A stretch of DNA of 64,000 nt from an uncultured Pelagibacteraceae bacterium (GTDB lineage Bacteria; Pseudomonadota; Alphaproteobacteria; Pelagibacterales; Pelagibacteraceae): positions 186,001 to 250,000 of the forward strand of contig CABZOF010000001.1 in NCBI GenBank assembly GCA_902527215.1, given 5' to 3'. The translations under genes were made by a program, and so were the position numbers. How positions within the stretch are numbered: the stretch's first letter is position 1; each line of letters opens with the position of its first letter. This document shows, piece by piece, positions 46,158-54,832 of this stretch. A model generated the notes under the pieces. It saw nothing but the letters and a program-made list of their open reading frames with translations. It did no database searches and had not been told where the DNA came from.

Positions 46158-46856
46158 TTAAATCTTAAATTTAGATTTTTTACTATCAATTACAAATGTT
46201 TTAACAGTTTCTATTGTTAACTTATCAAATGATTTTCCAAATTTTTGAATTTTTTCTATAATTGCAGGTGGAACTGTAATCAAATGACAGCCTAAACGTT
46301 TTGCTTGCAAGTAATTATATGGTTCTCTAACACTTGCCCATAAAATTTCTACATTTTTGAATTTTTTTGCTAATTTTATACTTTTTATAAATTCTGGAAC
46401 AGGATCTTTACCTGTATCTGATGCTCTTCCTGCAAATATTGATATTATTACTTTAGTTTTTTTATTTATTACTCTCAAAATTTTTTTTGTCTGATTTGCT
46501 GAATAAACCGCTGTAATGTTAAGTTTAATATTCTTACCATTTAACTCTTTTATAACTTTTCCAGTAAATTTACTTTTTGTATTAATTATAGGAACTTTTA
46601 CATATACATTCTTCCCCCAAGCATTAATTTTAAGTCCTTGTTCAATCATAGTCTTTTCTTCATCTGCAAATACTTCAAACGATACAGGTTTTTTTTTACA
46701 AATTTTGAGTATTTTTTTTGAATACAATTCGTAATCTTTAGCACCTGCTTTTCTCATCAAACTAGGATTGGTTGTAAATCCTTTTACAATTTTCTTTTTA
46801 TTGAATTTTTTTATTGAGTTTAAATCAGCAATATCACAAAAAATTTTGGTACTCAT
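46158..46856 (-). CDS. small transaldolase / fructose-6-phosphate aldolase family
   Basis: A 232-residue member of the TalC/FSA subfamily of transaldolases. It has the N-terminal KIFCDIADLNSIKKF, the signature KGFTTNPSLMRKAG, the Schiff-base Lys in NVYVKVPIIN, and AVYSANQTKK with the later SIFAGRASDTGKDP. With the transketolase at 34634 it would complete the non-oxidative pentose pathway. Transaldolase and FSA activities cannot be separated by eye. It lies 5 bases after pntB, in the same minus-strand run. Confidence 0.87.
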   Translation of the reverse strand: MSTKIFCDIADLNSIKKFNKKKIVKGFTTNPSLMRKAGAKDYELYSKKILKICKKKPVSFEVFADEEKTMIEQGLKINAWGKNVYVKVPIINTKSKFTGKVIKELNGKNIKLNITAVYSANQTKKILRVINKKTKVIISIFAGRASDTGKDPVPEFIKSIKLAKKFKNVEILWASVREPYNYLQAKRLGCHLITVPPAIIEKIQKFGKSFDKLTIETVKTFVIDSKKSKFKI

Positions 46857-46861
46857 TTAAT

Positions 46862-48256
46862 CTATAGATTTTTTGTAATATCTTCAGTCATTTTTTTTGC
46901 ATCCGCAAATAACATTAAAGTATTTTCTTTATAAAATAAGTCATTGTCAATACCTGCATAACCAGGCGATAAACTTCTTTTTACAAATAAAACTGACTTA
47001 CATTTCTCAACATCCAATACTGGCATACCAAAAATTGGACTTTGAGGATCTGTTTTTGCTACTGGGTTTGTTACATCGTTTGCACCAATCACAAACGCAA
47101 CGTCAGCATTTGCAAAATCATTATTTATCTCCTCTAGTTCAAATACTTCATCATAAGGAACATTTGCTTCTGCTAGTAATACATTCATATGTCCAGGCAT
47201 TCTACCTGCAACTGGATGTATTGCGTATGATACTTTAATGTCGTTTTTTTTTAACTTATCAACCATTTCTCTTAAAGCATGTTGGGCCTGTGCTACAGCC
47301 ATTCCATAACCCGGAACTATAATTACTGAGGAGGCATTTTTCATTAAAAAAGCTGCATCATCAGCATTACCACTTTTTACTGGTCTTTGCTCCTTATTTT
47401 GTCTGCTATTTGATTGCTCTGTTGCACCAAATCCACCTAAAATAACATTAAAGAATGATCTATTCATCCCTTTACACATTATGTAAGAAAGGATTGCGCC
47501 TGATGAACCAACTAAAGCACCAGTAATTATTAGAGCAGTATTTTCTAGAGTAAAACCTATTCCTGCAGCTGCCCAGCCTGAATATGAATTAAGCATTGAA
47601 ATTACAACTGGCATATCTGCACCACCAATTGGAATAATAATAAGAAAACCAATTATAAAAGAAACTGCAATTAATATCCAAAATAAATTTGATGATTGGG
47701 TGGCGCACAAATAAAAAGTTAAAATTATAATTATAATTAAAATTAATGCATTTAAAATATGTTGACCTTTAAAAGTTATAGGAGCTCCTGACATTATTCC
47801 TTGGAGTTTTAAAAATGCTATAACTGAACCAGAGAAAGTTATTGCGCCCACTGCTGCACCTATTGACATTTCTATAAGGCTTGCAAGTTTAATATTTCCA
47901 GGTGTACCAAGGTTAAAAACCTCAGGATTTATAAAGGCTGAAATTGCAACAAACACAGCAGCTAAACCAACTAAACTGTGAAATCCAGCAACTAATTCTG
48001 GCATTGCAGTCATAGGTATTTTATATGCAATGAATGCGCCGATACTACCACCTATTACTAGAAAAATTAGTACATAAATAAATCCAGTTGTAAAATTACC
48101 CACAGAAAGAAATGTAACAACAACTGCAATAATCATTCCAATTATTCCAAAGAAATTTCCTTGTCTTGAGGTTTCTGGGGATGACAGTCCCCTTAAAGCT
48201 AGAATAAATAATACTCCTGAAATTAAATATAAAGTTGCTGAAAGGTTTGCAGACAT
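46862..48256 (-). CDS. pntB: NAD(P) transhydrogenase subunit beta
   Basis: Membrane and NADP(H)-binding part of the proton-translocating transhydrogenase that drives NADPH formation with the proton motive force. Of 464 residues, about the first 270 hold eight or nine TM helices. The C-terminal dIII domain has IIVPGYGMAVAQAQHALREM, HPVAGRMPGHMNVLLAEANV and FVIGANDVTNPVAKTDPQSP. It is 3 bases after pntA2. Three separate genes (alpha-1, alpha-2, beta) are the usual alphaproteobacterial arrangement. Confidence 0.97.
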   Translation of the reverse strand: MSANLSATLYLISGVLFILALRGLSSPETSRQGNFFGIIGMIIAVVVTFLSVGNFTTGFIYVLIFLVIGGSIGAFIAYKIPMTAMPELVAGFHSLVGLAAVFVAISAFINPEVFNLGTPGNIKLASLIEMSIGAAVGAITFSGSVIAFLKLQGIMSGAPITFKGQHILNALILIIIIILTFYLCATQSSNLFWILIAVSFIIGFLIIIPIGGADMPVVISMLNSYSGWAAAGIGFTLENTALIITGALVGSSGAILSYIMCKGMNRSFFNVILGGFGATEQSNSRQNKEQRPVKSGNADDAAFLMKNASSVIIVPGYGMAVAQAQHALREMVDKLKKNDIKVSYAIHPVAGRMPGHMNVLLAEANVPYDEVFELEEINNDFANADVAFVIGANDVTNPVAKTDPQSPIFGMPVLDVEKCKSVLFVKRSLSPGYAGIDNDLFYKENTLMLFADAKKMTEDITKNL

Positions 48257-48259
48257 TAG

Positions 48260-48568
48260 CTACTTATCCTTTTTCTTTTTCTTGTACATTGCCAACATTC
48301 TTTGAGTGACTAAAAATCCTCCAAAAATATTAACAGCAGCTAAAATAATTGCTAAAAATCCGTATATACTAGACGTAGAGAAAATATCTCCATCATTACC
48401 TGACAAAGCAGCAATAATTGCTCCAACTATTATTACAGAGGATATAGCATTGGTTACCGACATTAAAGGAGTATGAAGTGACGGTGTTACACTCCAAACA
48501 ACATAGTATCCTACAAATATTGTTAATATGAAAATACTTAGTCTAAATATAAAAGGATCAATTTCCAT
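48260..48568 (-). CDS. pntA2: NAD(P) transhydrogenase subunit alpha, part 2 (membrane)
   Basis: A 102-residue membrane subunit with three TM helices: FIFRLSIFILTIFVGYYVVW, SVTNAISSVIIVGAIIAALS and FLAIIAAVNIFGGFLVTQR-like sequence. The motif WSVTPSLHTPLMSVTNAISS is typical of the PntA membrane part. A Lys-rich tail (MYKKKKKDK) faces the cytoplasm. It sits between pntA1 (4 bases) and pntB (3 bases). Confidence 0.96.
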   Translation of the reverse strand: MEIDPFIFRLSIFILTIFVGYYVVWSVTPSLHTPLMSVTNAISSVIIVGAIIAALSGNDGDIFSTSSIYGFLAIILAAVNIFGGFLVTQRMLAMYKKKKKDK

Positions 48569-48572
48569 AATT

Positions 48573-49661
48573 TTACTTTATTAATGTTTTTTCAATAATT
48601 TCATCTTCTAAATTAATATTTATTTTATTATTTTCTTTATCATATAAATTAGAAATAAAATTAAATACATTTTTTGAGTATAAATTTGAGGCAGATACTG
48701 GTAATTTATTCAAAATATTTGTTTCACCTAAAATTTTTACCCCATTTTTTTCAACTATTTTGTCAGCCTCTGTAAATGCTGTGTTACCACCTTGAGTTGC
48801 TGCTAAATCATAAATGATCGAACCCTTTTGAAGATTTTTAAACATTTCCTCCTTGATTATTTTTGGTGCTTCTCTTCCAGGAATTAAAGCGGTACAAATA
48901 ATTATATCAATTTTTTTTAAAGTTTCAGAAAGTAGTTCTTCCTGTTTCTTTTTGAATTCTTCAGATGCCTCTTTTGCATAACCTCCATCAGTTTCTAGAT
49001 TTTCAGATCCATCTACGCTTAAAAATTTTCCTCCTAAACTTTCTACCTGTTCTTTTGAAGCCATTCTTACATCAGTTGCAAAAACAACCGCTCCCATTCT
49101 TTTTGCAGTCGCTATTGCTTGCAAACCAGCAACTCCTGCTCCAATAACTAACACTTTTGCGGCGGGTATAGTGCCGGCTGCTGTCATCATCATAGGAATT
49201 GCTCTTTCATAAATTTGAAAAGCCTCAATTACCGCTTTATATCCAGCTAAGTTTGCTTGAGAAGATAATATATCCATTGATTGTGCCCTAGTTATTCTTG
49301 GAAGCAATTCTAAAGAAAAACAATTAATTTTTTTCAATTTTAATTTTTTTAATTTTTGTTCGTTTGAAATAGCATTTAGTGATCCAATTAAAATTTGATT
49401 TTCTTTTAAAAAAGATTGCCTCTCTTCATCTAGAAGTCCTAATTGGACAATAATATCAGCTCTATTAATTATATCTTTTTCGTTTTCTAAAAAATCTACT
49501 CCTAAATTTTTATAATCTTCATCACTAAAACCTAAATGAAGTCCATAATTTTCTGGTAAAGATAATTTTAAACCTAAATTAATGTATTTTTTTGCTATCT
49601 CTGGCGTTATAGCTAGCCTTTTTTCAATTTCTTTGTTTTCTGAAATAGAGACTAAATTCAT
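48573..49661 (-). CDS. pntA1: NAD(P) transhydrogenase subunit alpha, part 1 (NAD-binding)
   Basis: The soluble NAD(H)-binding subunit of transhydrogenase, related to alanine dehydrogenase. The 362-residue protein begins NLVSISENKEIEKRLAITPE. It has RITRAQSMDILSSQANLAGY, then KVLVIGAGVAGLQAIATAKR (dinucleotide fold), DVRMASKEQVESLGGKFL, TALIPGREAPKIIKEEM, and DLAATQGGNTAFTE. The start is ATG at 49661, with no SD. Sixteen bases separate it from rpmJ upstream. Confidence 0.96.
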   Translation of the reverse strand: MNLVSISENKEIEKRLAITPEIAKKYINLGLKLSLPENYGLHLGFSDEDYKNLGVDFLENEKDIINRADIIVQLGLLDEERQSFLKENQILIGSLNAISNEQKLKKLKLKKINCFSLELLPRITRAQSMDILSSQANLAGYKAVIEAFQIYERAIPMMMTAAGTIPAAKVLVIGAGVAGLQAIATAKRMGAVVFATDVRMASKEQVESLGGKFLSVDGSENLETDGGYAKEASEEFKKKQEELLSETLKKIDIIICTALIPGREAPKIIKEEMFKNLQKGSIIYDLAATQGGNTAFTEADKIVEKNGVKILGETNILNKLPVSASNLYSKNVFNFISNLYDKENNKININLEDEIIEKTLIK

Positions 49662-49677
49662 TAGAGATACAAAACAG

Positions 49678-49803
49678 TTATTTTTGTCTTGCTTTAAATT
49701 TTGGATTTATTTTATTGATGATATAAACTCTTCCCCTTCTTCTAACTAGTTTAGAGTTTAAATCTCTTTTTTTAATAGATTTTAATGAACTTTTAATTTT
49801 CAT
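49678..49803 (-). CDS. rpmJ: 50S ribosomal protein L36 (cysteine-free form)
   Basis: A 41-residue basic protein that is easy to miss because of its length. It translates as [20 protein letters not shown] followed by [21 protein letters not shown], which matches alphaproteobacterial L36 over its whole length (SLKS, LVRRxGRxYxINK, FKARQ). It has no cysteine, so it is the zinc-independent type. Its ATG overlaps the stop of the upstream epimerase gene (ATGA), and pntA1 follows after 16 bases. Translation is therefore probably coupled to a sugar-nucleotide enzyme, an odd partner for a ribosomal protein. Confidence 0.95.
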   Translation of the reverse strand: MKIKSSLKSIKKRDLNSKLVRRRGRVYIINKINPKFKARQK

Positions 49804-50687
49804 AATTTGTTGCTTTTAATAATGGAACTTATGTAATCTTGCAATTGTAATTTTCCATATTTTTGAATTATTTTGTTATTATAAGATATTTTAGTTAAAG
49901 CTGAGGCAAATCGTTCACCTGGCCTTGGCCTTAAAAATACTATTTTACTTTCAAACATCTTTGCAACTTGAAGTATTGAATATGAATTTTTATTACTAAT
50001 ACTATAATATTTACATTTGCCAGCTTTAAAAGCTTCATAACAAACAGAAACAGTATCATAAATATGGGTAAACCTTCTTGTTTGGCTTCCTGGTTTAACA
50101 ACACTTAATGGTTTTTTATTTGAATATTGATATTCAAATATTCCAATTACTGTGGCCATATCCCCAGTTTTAATTTGCTTTGGACCATAAACGTTATAAA
50201 AAAAAATAACTTCAAATTTAAAATTAAACCATGTTTTTAAATTTTCTAATAATTCCAAATTTTTTGACTTAGTGAAAGCATAAGGTGAAAGGTTTTTGTC
50301 ATTTCCTTTATTTCCTAAGCTTGCAGAGGTTGCAGAATAAATAAGTTTAATATTATTATCTAAACAAAATTTAAAAACTGCATTTGTACCTATTGAATTT
50401 GATTGATAACATTCATCAAATTTTTTAAAGCTTTGAAAAATTCTAGCAAATTCACCAAAATGAAAGATTGAAACAATTTTTTTTTTATGTTTTTTTAAAA
50501 TTTTATTTATATATAAAGTATCACCTTCTATATAATTAACTCTTTTATTTTTTATGTGATTTTTTTTTGATCCCGAAGAATAATTATCTAGGCTTGTTAT
50601 ATTATATTTTGTTCTTTTTAAAAGGAGTTCTATAAGATTAGAACCAACAAATCCTGCACCCCCAGTTACTATTATGAGATTTTTCAT
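49800..50687 (-). CDS. NAD-dependent epimerase/dehydratase (UDP-glucose 4-epimerase-like)
   Basis: An extended SDR enzyme of 295 residues. The NAD fold is [19 protein letters not shown], a Ser-containing active-site strand is [15 protein letters not shown], and the catalytic YxxxK is in [12 protein letters not shown]. The C-terminal half contains [19 protein letters not shown] and [12 protein letters not shown]. The likely substrate is a UDP-sugar. I reject an upstream in-frame ATG (50741) because it lies inside the 5S rRNA. The real ATG at 50687 is only 9 bases past the 5S 3' end. It overlaps rpmJ by four bases. Confidence 0.87.
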   Translation of the reverse strand: MKNLIIVTGGAGFVGSNLIELLLKRTKYNITSLDNYSSGSKKNHIKNKRVNYIEGDTLYINKILKKHKKKIVSIFHFGEFARIFQSFKKFDECYQSNSIGTNAVFKFCLDNNIKLIYSATSASLGNKGNDKNLSPYAFTKSKNLELLENLKTWFNFKFEVIFFYNVYGPKQIKTGDMATVIGIFEYQYSNKKPLSVVKPGSQTRRFTHIYDTVSVCYEAFKAGKCKYYSISNKNSYSILQVAKMFESKIVFLRPRPGERFASALTKISYNNKIIQKYGKLQLQDYISSIIKSNKL

Positions 50688-50696
50688 TTTAGATAA

Positions 50697-50812
50697 GCCT
50701 GGCAATGTCCTACTCTTCCATGTCTTAAGACAAAGTACCATCGGCGCTGAAAGGCTTGACTTCCGAGTTCGGAATGGGATCGGGTATTACACTTTCGCAA
50801 TAATCACCAGGC
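50697..50812 (-). rRNA. rrf: 5S ribosomal RNA
   Basis: A 116-base 5S gene on the minus strand. The 5' end reads GCCTGGTGATTATTGCG and the 3' end GGACATTGCCAGGC; these form helix I (GCCTGG/CCAGGC). The conserved loop CCCGATCCCATTCCGAACTC is present. Neither 16S nor 23S is within 50 kb to one side and 13 kb to the other. Nine bases after its 3' end the epimerase gene starts, and 61 bases upstream lies the stop of the O-antigen ligase gene. Confidence 0.97.
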
Positions 50813-50815
50813 AGG

Positions 50816-50850
50816 ATCTTTTACTTAAAATTGAATAAATAGTAAAGGAT
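50816..50850 (-). other. hairpin immediately upstream of the 5S rRNA
   Basis: ATCTTTTACT (50816-50825) can pair with AGTAAAGGAT (50841-50850), ten base pairs with one G-U if read as RNA on one strand, around a 15-base loop. It starts 4 bases from the 5S 5' end. It could be a processing stem or part of the 5S promoter region. No T-run follows on the minus strand, so it does not look like a terminator for the ligase gene. Confidence 0.45.
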
Positions 50851-50873
50851 AAAAAATAATATTATGAATAATT

Positions 50874-52139
50874 TTAGGTCTTAATAAAGTTTCTACTCCA
50901 AATTAAAAAAGGTAAATTCAAAATCATTGCAATATTAAGCCAATTATTAAATACATTACCTGTTGGAACTATTGGCCAAAGATAGATTGCAATTCCAGAT
51001 AAAATACAAATTTCAAAATCTGTGAAATAATATTTGCCTCTGAATTTAAATATTAAATGCTTTATTACAAATGTACAAAAAAAAATTAGAGCAACAATTA
51101 GAAACATAAAACCAATAGTTCCAGTTTCACTCAATATTTGTATATATGTATTATGGGGATGAGATGCACAAGAAAGTTCGCTTTCTTTATAATTTTCATC
51201 ATTGCAAAAGTTTCTAAAGTTTTTAACGCCAACTCCTAGAACCTTATTGTCTAAGTACATCCGATATGCAGTTATATAATGATGAGTATGCTCTTTAGAA
51301 AAAATATATAATCCCTCTTTTTCTTTTTTGTTTTCGTCTAATAGATTCATTTGAGATAAAGTTGTATCAAAAACTCTTTCTTTTGCTGTTGGATTGATAA
51401 TACTTATAATTATAAGCAATAAGACACTAGAAAATAAAGTATAGAGTCTTAATTTAAACAATTTTTTAGAAAAGAGAATAACAAAGACAGCTGATAAATT
51501 TATGTAAAAAAAAGCTGATCGATCTCCACTAATAAAAATTAATGCTTCAGATAAAATAAAAATTATTATTAATAAATAAAACAATTTATTTTTTTTTTTA
51601 AATATAAATATAGATAATCCAAAAAATATTGGCCATAATCTACTAAGGTAACTACCTAAAATTTTTTCTTCCCCAAAAAAACTTGATATTCTTACTGAAC
51701 CTTTCCATCCTAAAATATTTTCTCCAACAAAATATTGGTAAAAACCGTCTAATACTAATGCTAAGAAACAAAAAAAGATGCAATAAAAAAAATATTTTAT
51801 AAATTTATGATCCTGATTTAATAGTGCAACTATAGCGATTACAAAAACACCATACCTAAAATAGAATAAAGAAATTTTTAAACTATCTAAATTAAAATTA
51901 TTAATTAAATTATTCAAAATTAAATAAAACCAAAAAAGTAAAAAAAAATAAAAATATTTTTTATGAAAGTAAGAAAAGTTTTTTTTTTTTAAACAATAGG
52001 TTAAAAATATTAAAGTTATAAATGAAATTGCAAAATCGCTTAGTAAGGGGCCTGTAATTAAGAAAAGAGGGATTAAAGAAAATAAAAAAATTGGTAAGCT
52101 ATAAAAAATAAATTTTTCAGTACTTGAATTAAAAATCAT
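50874..52139 (-). CDS. O-antigen ligase / polymerase family membrane protein (Wzy_C domain)
   Basis: A 421-residue protein with about eleven TM segments. The large periplasmic loop contains the family motif SHPHNTYIQILSETGTIGFM, preceded by VGVKNFRNFCNDENYKESEL. This domain is shared by O-antigen ligase (WaaL) and some Wzy polymerases, which join or extend undecaprenyl-linked glycans. The two roles cannot be separated by sequence alone. It is divergent from the WecA-like gene across 158 bases and lies directly upstream of the 5S rRNA on the same strand. Confidence 0.82.
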   Translation of the reverse strand: MIFNSSTEKFIFYSLPIFLFSLIPLFLITGPLLSDFAISFITLIFLTYCLKKKNFSYFHKKYFYFFLLFWFYLILNNLINNFNLDSLKISLFYFRYGVFVIAIVALLNQDHKFIKYFFYCIFFCFLALVLDGFYQYFVGENILGWKGSVRISSFFGEEKILGSYLSRLWPIFFGLSIFIFKKKNKLFYLLIIIFILSEALIFISGDRSAFFYINLSAVFVILFSKKLFKLRLYTLFSSVLLLIIISIINPTAKERVFDTTLSQMNLLDENKKEKEGLYIFSKEHTHHYITAYRMYLDNKVLGVGVKNFRNFCNDENYKESELSCASHPHNTYIQILSETGTIGFMFLIVALIFFCTFVIKHLIFKFRGKYYFTDFEICILSGIAIYLWPIVPTGNVFNNWLNIAMILNLPFLIWSRNFIKT

Positions 52140-52297
52140 TGAAAAAAATTTATAATAATTTGTAAATTAGACCTATCTTATATAATATTAAAACAATATT
52201 TGTATTAAAATCTAATATTTTTAATGTTTTAAATATTTAAGACTTTGTTGTAATCTATTTGTATTTGAGTACGGTCATAAGGAAATCATAACTATTA

Positions 52298-53326
52298 ATG
52301 AGCAACACAATAATAATCTATTGTTTAACAAATTTAATAATATTTTTTTTATGTAGTAAAATTTCTTATGAACTTAATTTAGTTGACCTACCTAATGAAA
52401 GAAAAATTCATTCTGAAGCTACAGCTTACACTGGTGGAGTAGCTATAAGCGTAATATTTTTAACTGCAATTATTACATTTGATACTTTTAATGAGAGTTT
52501 GAGTTTAATGCTATCCATAGCCTTTCTAATATCAATTGTAGGGTTAATTGATGACAAATATAATTTGAATATAGGTAGTAAGTTAAGTTTACAAATTTTA
52601 CCTATTTTTTACATAGTCATTTTTGAAAACTTCGGCTTAAAAGAACTTGGAGATTACGGTTACTTTAAACTAGATCTTGGAGCTTTTGCGATACCTTTTA
52701 CCTTCCTATCTGTCTTATTTTTAATCAATGCATTTAATTATTTTGATGGAATTGACGGCATGTTAGGTATTAATACAATTTCTGTATTAGCTATTTTGTA
52801 CTTTTTGGTTTCTAAGCATAACACACATTTTTTAGTTGTTGAGCAAAATATTCAATTTTTTTTGCTTGTTATCGCGATACCAATATTATTTTTTTTATTG
52901 TTTAATTTTTCTTTTTTAAATCTTCCTAAATTGTTTTTAGGAGATAGTGGAAGTTTATTGCTAGGGTTTGTAATATCCTTAATTCTAATATATTTTGCAA
53001 ATCAAAATTTCATTCACCCAATTTTACTTGCTTGGTCTGTTGTAATTTTTGTTTATGAATTTTTATCAATTAATTTAATAAGAATTAGAAATAAAGAAAA
53101 GCTTTTTAAAGCAGGTAGAGATCACTTACATCATATAATATATACAGAAACTAATTCATTAATTTTTACTAATTTTTTAGTATCTTCGATGAATATTTTT
53201 TTATTTACTATTGGATATTTGAGCTATTCTTTTGTAAGTCCAATAGTATCTTTTATTTTATTTATTATTTGTTTCATAATTTTTTTTGTTTTAAGAAATT
53301 TTTACAAGATTAAATATAAAATTTAA
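52298..53326 (+). CDS. WecA/MraY-like undecaprenyl-phosphate GlcNAc-1-phosphate transferase
   Basis: Initiates glycan assembly by placing a sugar 1-phosphate on undecaprenyl phosphate. The 342-residue protein has about ten TM helices. Family motifs are DLPNERKIHSEATAYTGGVA (with the usual His/Pro/Gly region), GLIDDKYNLN (Asp-Asp), NAFNYFDGIDGMLGINT, LPKLFLGDSGSLLLGFVI, and the loop AGRDHLHHIIY. HIHR/HxxH variation makes the donor specificity (GlcNAc, QuiNAc or other) uncertain. It is the only plus-strand gene in the left half of the island. Confidence 0.9.
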   Translation: MSNTIIIYCLTNLIIFFLCSKISYELNLVDLPNERKIHSEATAYTGGVAISVIFLTAIITFDTFNESLSLMLSIAFLISIVGLIDDKYNLNIGSKLSLQILPIFYIVIFENFGLKELGDYGYFKLDLGAFAIPFTFLSVLFLINAFNYFDGIDGMLGINTISVLAILYFLVSKHNTHFLVVEQNIQFFLLVIAIPILFFLLFNFSFLNLPKLFLGDSGSLLLGFVISLILIYFANQNFIHPILLAWSVVIFVYEFLSINLIRIRNKEKLFKAGRDHLHHIIYTETNSLIFTNFLVSSMNIFLFTIGYLSYSFVSPIVSFILFIICFIIFFVLRNFYKIKYKI

Positions 53327-53356
53327 ATTAGGATAAATTAAGTCATAAAATTATAT

Positions 53357-54832
53357 TTACCCAAGATACATATGGTCGATAAGTTCTGAATTTGATTTGT
53401 ATGATTTAAGTAATTTTTCTAGTAACTTCTTTACCTCTAGTGCATTATTCTTGGAAATTAATTTTTCTAGATTTTTTAATTCTAATTCTAATTTACTAAA
53501 TGAAATAGATGGATCACTTATTTTTTGAATTTTCGGATGATTTGTTTTTTGTGGATTATCTCCAACTAGTAATTCTTCGTATAATTTTTCACCTGGCCGC
53601 AACCCGATAATTTTGATTTCAATATCTCCATTTAGGTTTGTGCTATCTTTAATTGCAAATCCCATAAGATTAATCATTTTATTAATTAGATCTAAAATTT
53701 TTATACTTTTGCCCATATCCAGAACAAATACCTCGGCATTTTTACCCATAGCTCCTGCCTGAATGACTAATTGGGCTGCCTCCGTAGTAGTCATAAAAAA
53801 ACGCGTTACATCTGTATGAGTTAAAGTAACTGGACCACCTTGTATAATTTGTTTTTTAAATTTTGGTATTACAGATCCAGACGATTCTAATACATTACCA
53901 AAACGAACTATTGAAAAATTAGTATTTATATTTTTTGTGTTATTATAAATACTCTGCATACATAACTCTGCAAGTCTTTTTGAGGCACCCATAATGTTGG
54001 TTGGTCTTACTGCTTTGTCGCTAGAAATTAATACAATATTTGAAACTTTTTTACTAACAGATGCATTAACTACTGACAAAGTACTAAAAACATTATTTTT
54101 GACTCCAGAACAAATATTTTCCTCAACCAATGGTACATGTTTATAAGCTGCACAATGATAAACAGTATTTACGTTAAATTTTTCAAAAATAATTTCTAAC
54201 TTTTCTTGGTCTTGAGCATCTGCAAGTAATGAAATTATCTTTAAATTTTTATCGTAATTTTTTAATTCCTCAAAAATTTTATAAAGTGCAAATTCATTTA
54301 ATTCTAAAAGAAGTAACTTTTTTGGATTTAATTTTATAATTTGACGACATAATTCAGAGCCTATCGAACCTCCTGCCCCAGTAACAAGAACAGATTTTTT
54401 ATTTATATTTTTATTCAATAATTCAATATCTGGCTCAACTTGCTCCCTATTCAATAAGTCATCAATATTTAAATCTTTAATATCTGACACTGTTACTCTG
54501 CCGTCAATAATTTGAGAAATACTTGGGAGTGTTTTCACTACTAGTTTATATTTATTTAATTGTTGGATAATTTGATTTCTTCTACTACGACCTAGAGATG
54601 GTATTGCAAGAACAACTAATACAATATCTTGATCATGAATTAACTTTCCTAAATTTGATGGTGAATAAATAATTTGACCAAACAGAGTTTGATTATGTAG
54701 TTTTTCATTATCGTCTAAAAAACCTATTATTTTAAATTCTGGATTTCCTTCTAGAGAAACAATTAACTGTCTACCAGCTTCACCTGCCCCATATATAATT
54801 ACGTTTTTTTTTTTTAATTTTTCAACTTTCAT
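53357..54832 (-). CDS. UDP-N-acetylglucosamine 4,6-dehydratase-like protein, CapD/FlaA1 family, without N-terminal TM domain
   Basis: A 491-residue protein with two Rossmann domains. The first (KKNVIIYGAGEAGRQLIVSL, about residues 8-130) is the CoA-binding-like domain of CapD/WbpM. The second is the catalytic SDR (KSVLVTGAGGSIGSELCRQI, DAQDQEKLE, AAYKHVPLVEENICSGVKNN, LISSDKAVRPTNIMGASKRL). In place of the YxxxK Tyr there is Met (MGASK), as in WbpM-type enzymes. Typical CapD proteins start with four TM helices; here none is seen. The product would be a UDP-4-keto-6-deoxy-HexNAc for sugars such as QuiNAc or FucNAc. Confidence 0.88.
   Translation of the reverse strand: MKVEKLKKKNVIIYGAGEAGRQLIVSLEGNPEFKIIGFLDDNEKLHNQTLFGQIIYSPSNLGKLIHDQDIVLVVLAIPSLGRSRRNQIIQQLNKYKLVVKTLPSISQIIDGRVTVSDIKDLNIDDLLNREQVEPDIELLNKNINKKSVLVTGAGGSIGSELCRQIIKLNPKKLLLLELNEFALYKIFEELKNYDKNLKIISLLADAQDQEKLEIIFEKFNVNTVYHCAAYKHVPLVEENICSGVKNNVFSTLSVVNASVSKKVSNIVLISSDKAVRPTNIMGASKRLAELCMQSIYNNTKNINTNFSIVRFGNVLESSGSVIPKFKKQIIQGGPVTLTHTDVTRFFMTTTEAAQLVIQAGAMGKNAEVFVLDMGKSIKILDLINKMINLMGFAIKDSTNLNGDIEIKIIGLRPGEKLYEELLVGDNPQKTNHPKIQKISDPSISFSKLELELKNLEKLISKNNALEVKKLLEKLLKSYKSNSELIDHMYLG

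Noticed and set aside
50688..50741. Upstream extension of the epimerase gene by 18 codons
   Set aside because: The extension lies inside the 5S rRNA sequence; the conserved N-terminus begins at the ATG at 50687.
52140..52297. ops/JUMPstart element upstream of the WecA-like gene
   Set aside because: A GTACGGTCATAAGG stretch near 52270 drew attention, but the ops core GGCGGTAG is absent.
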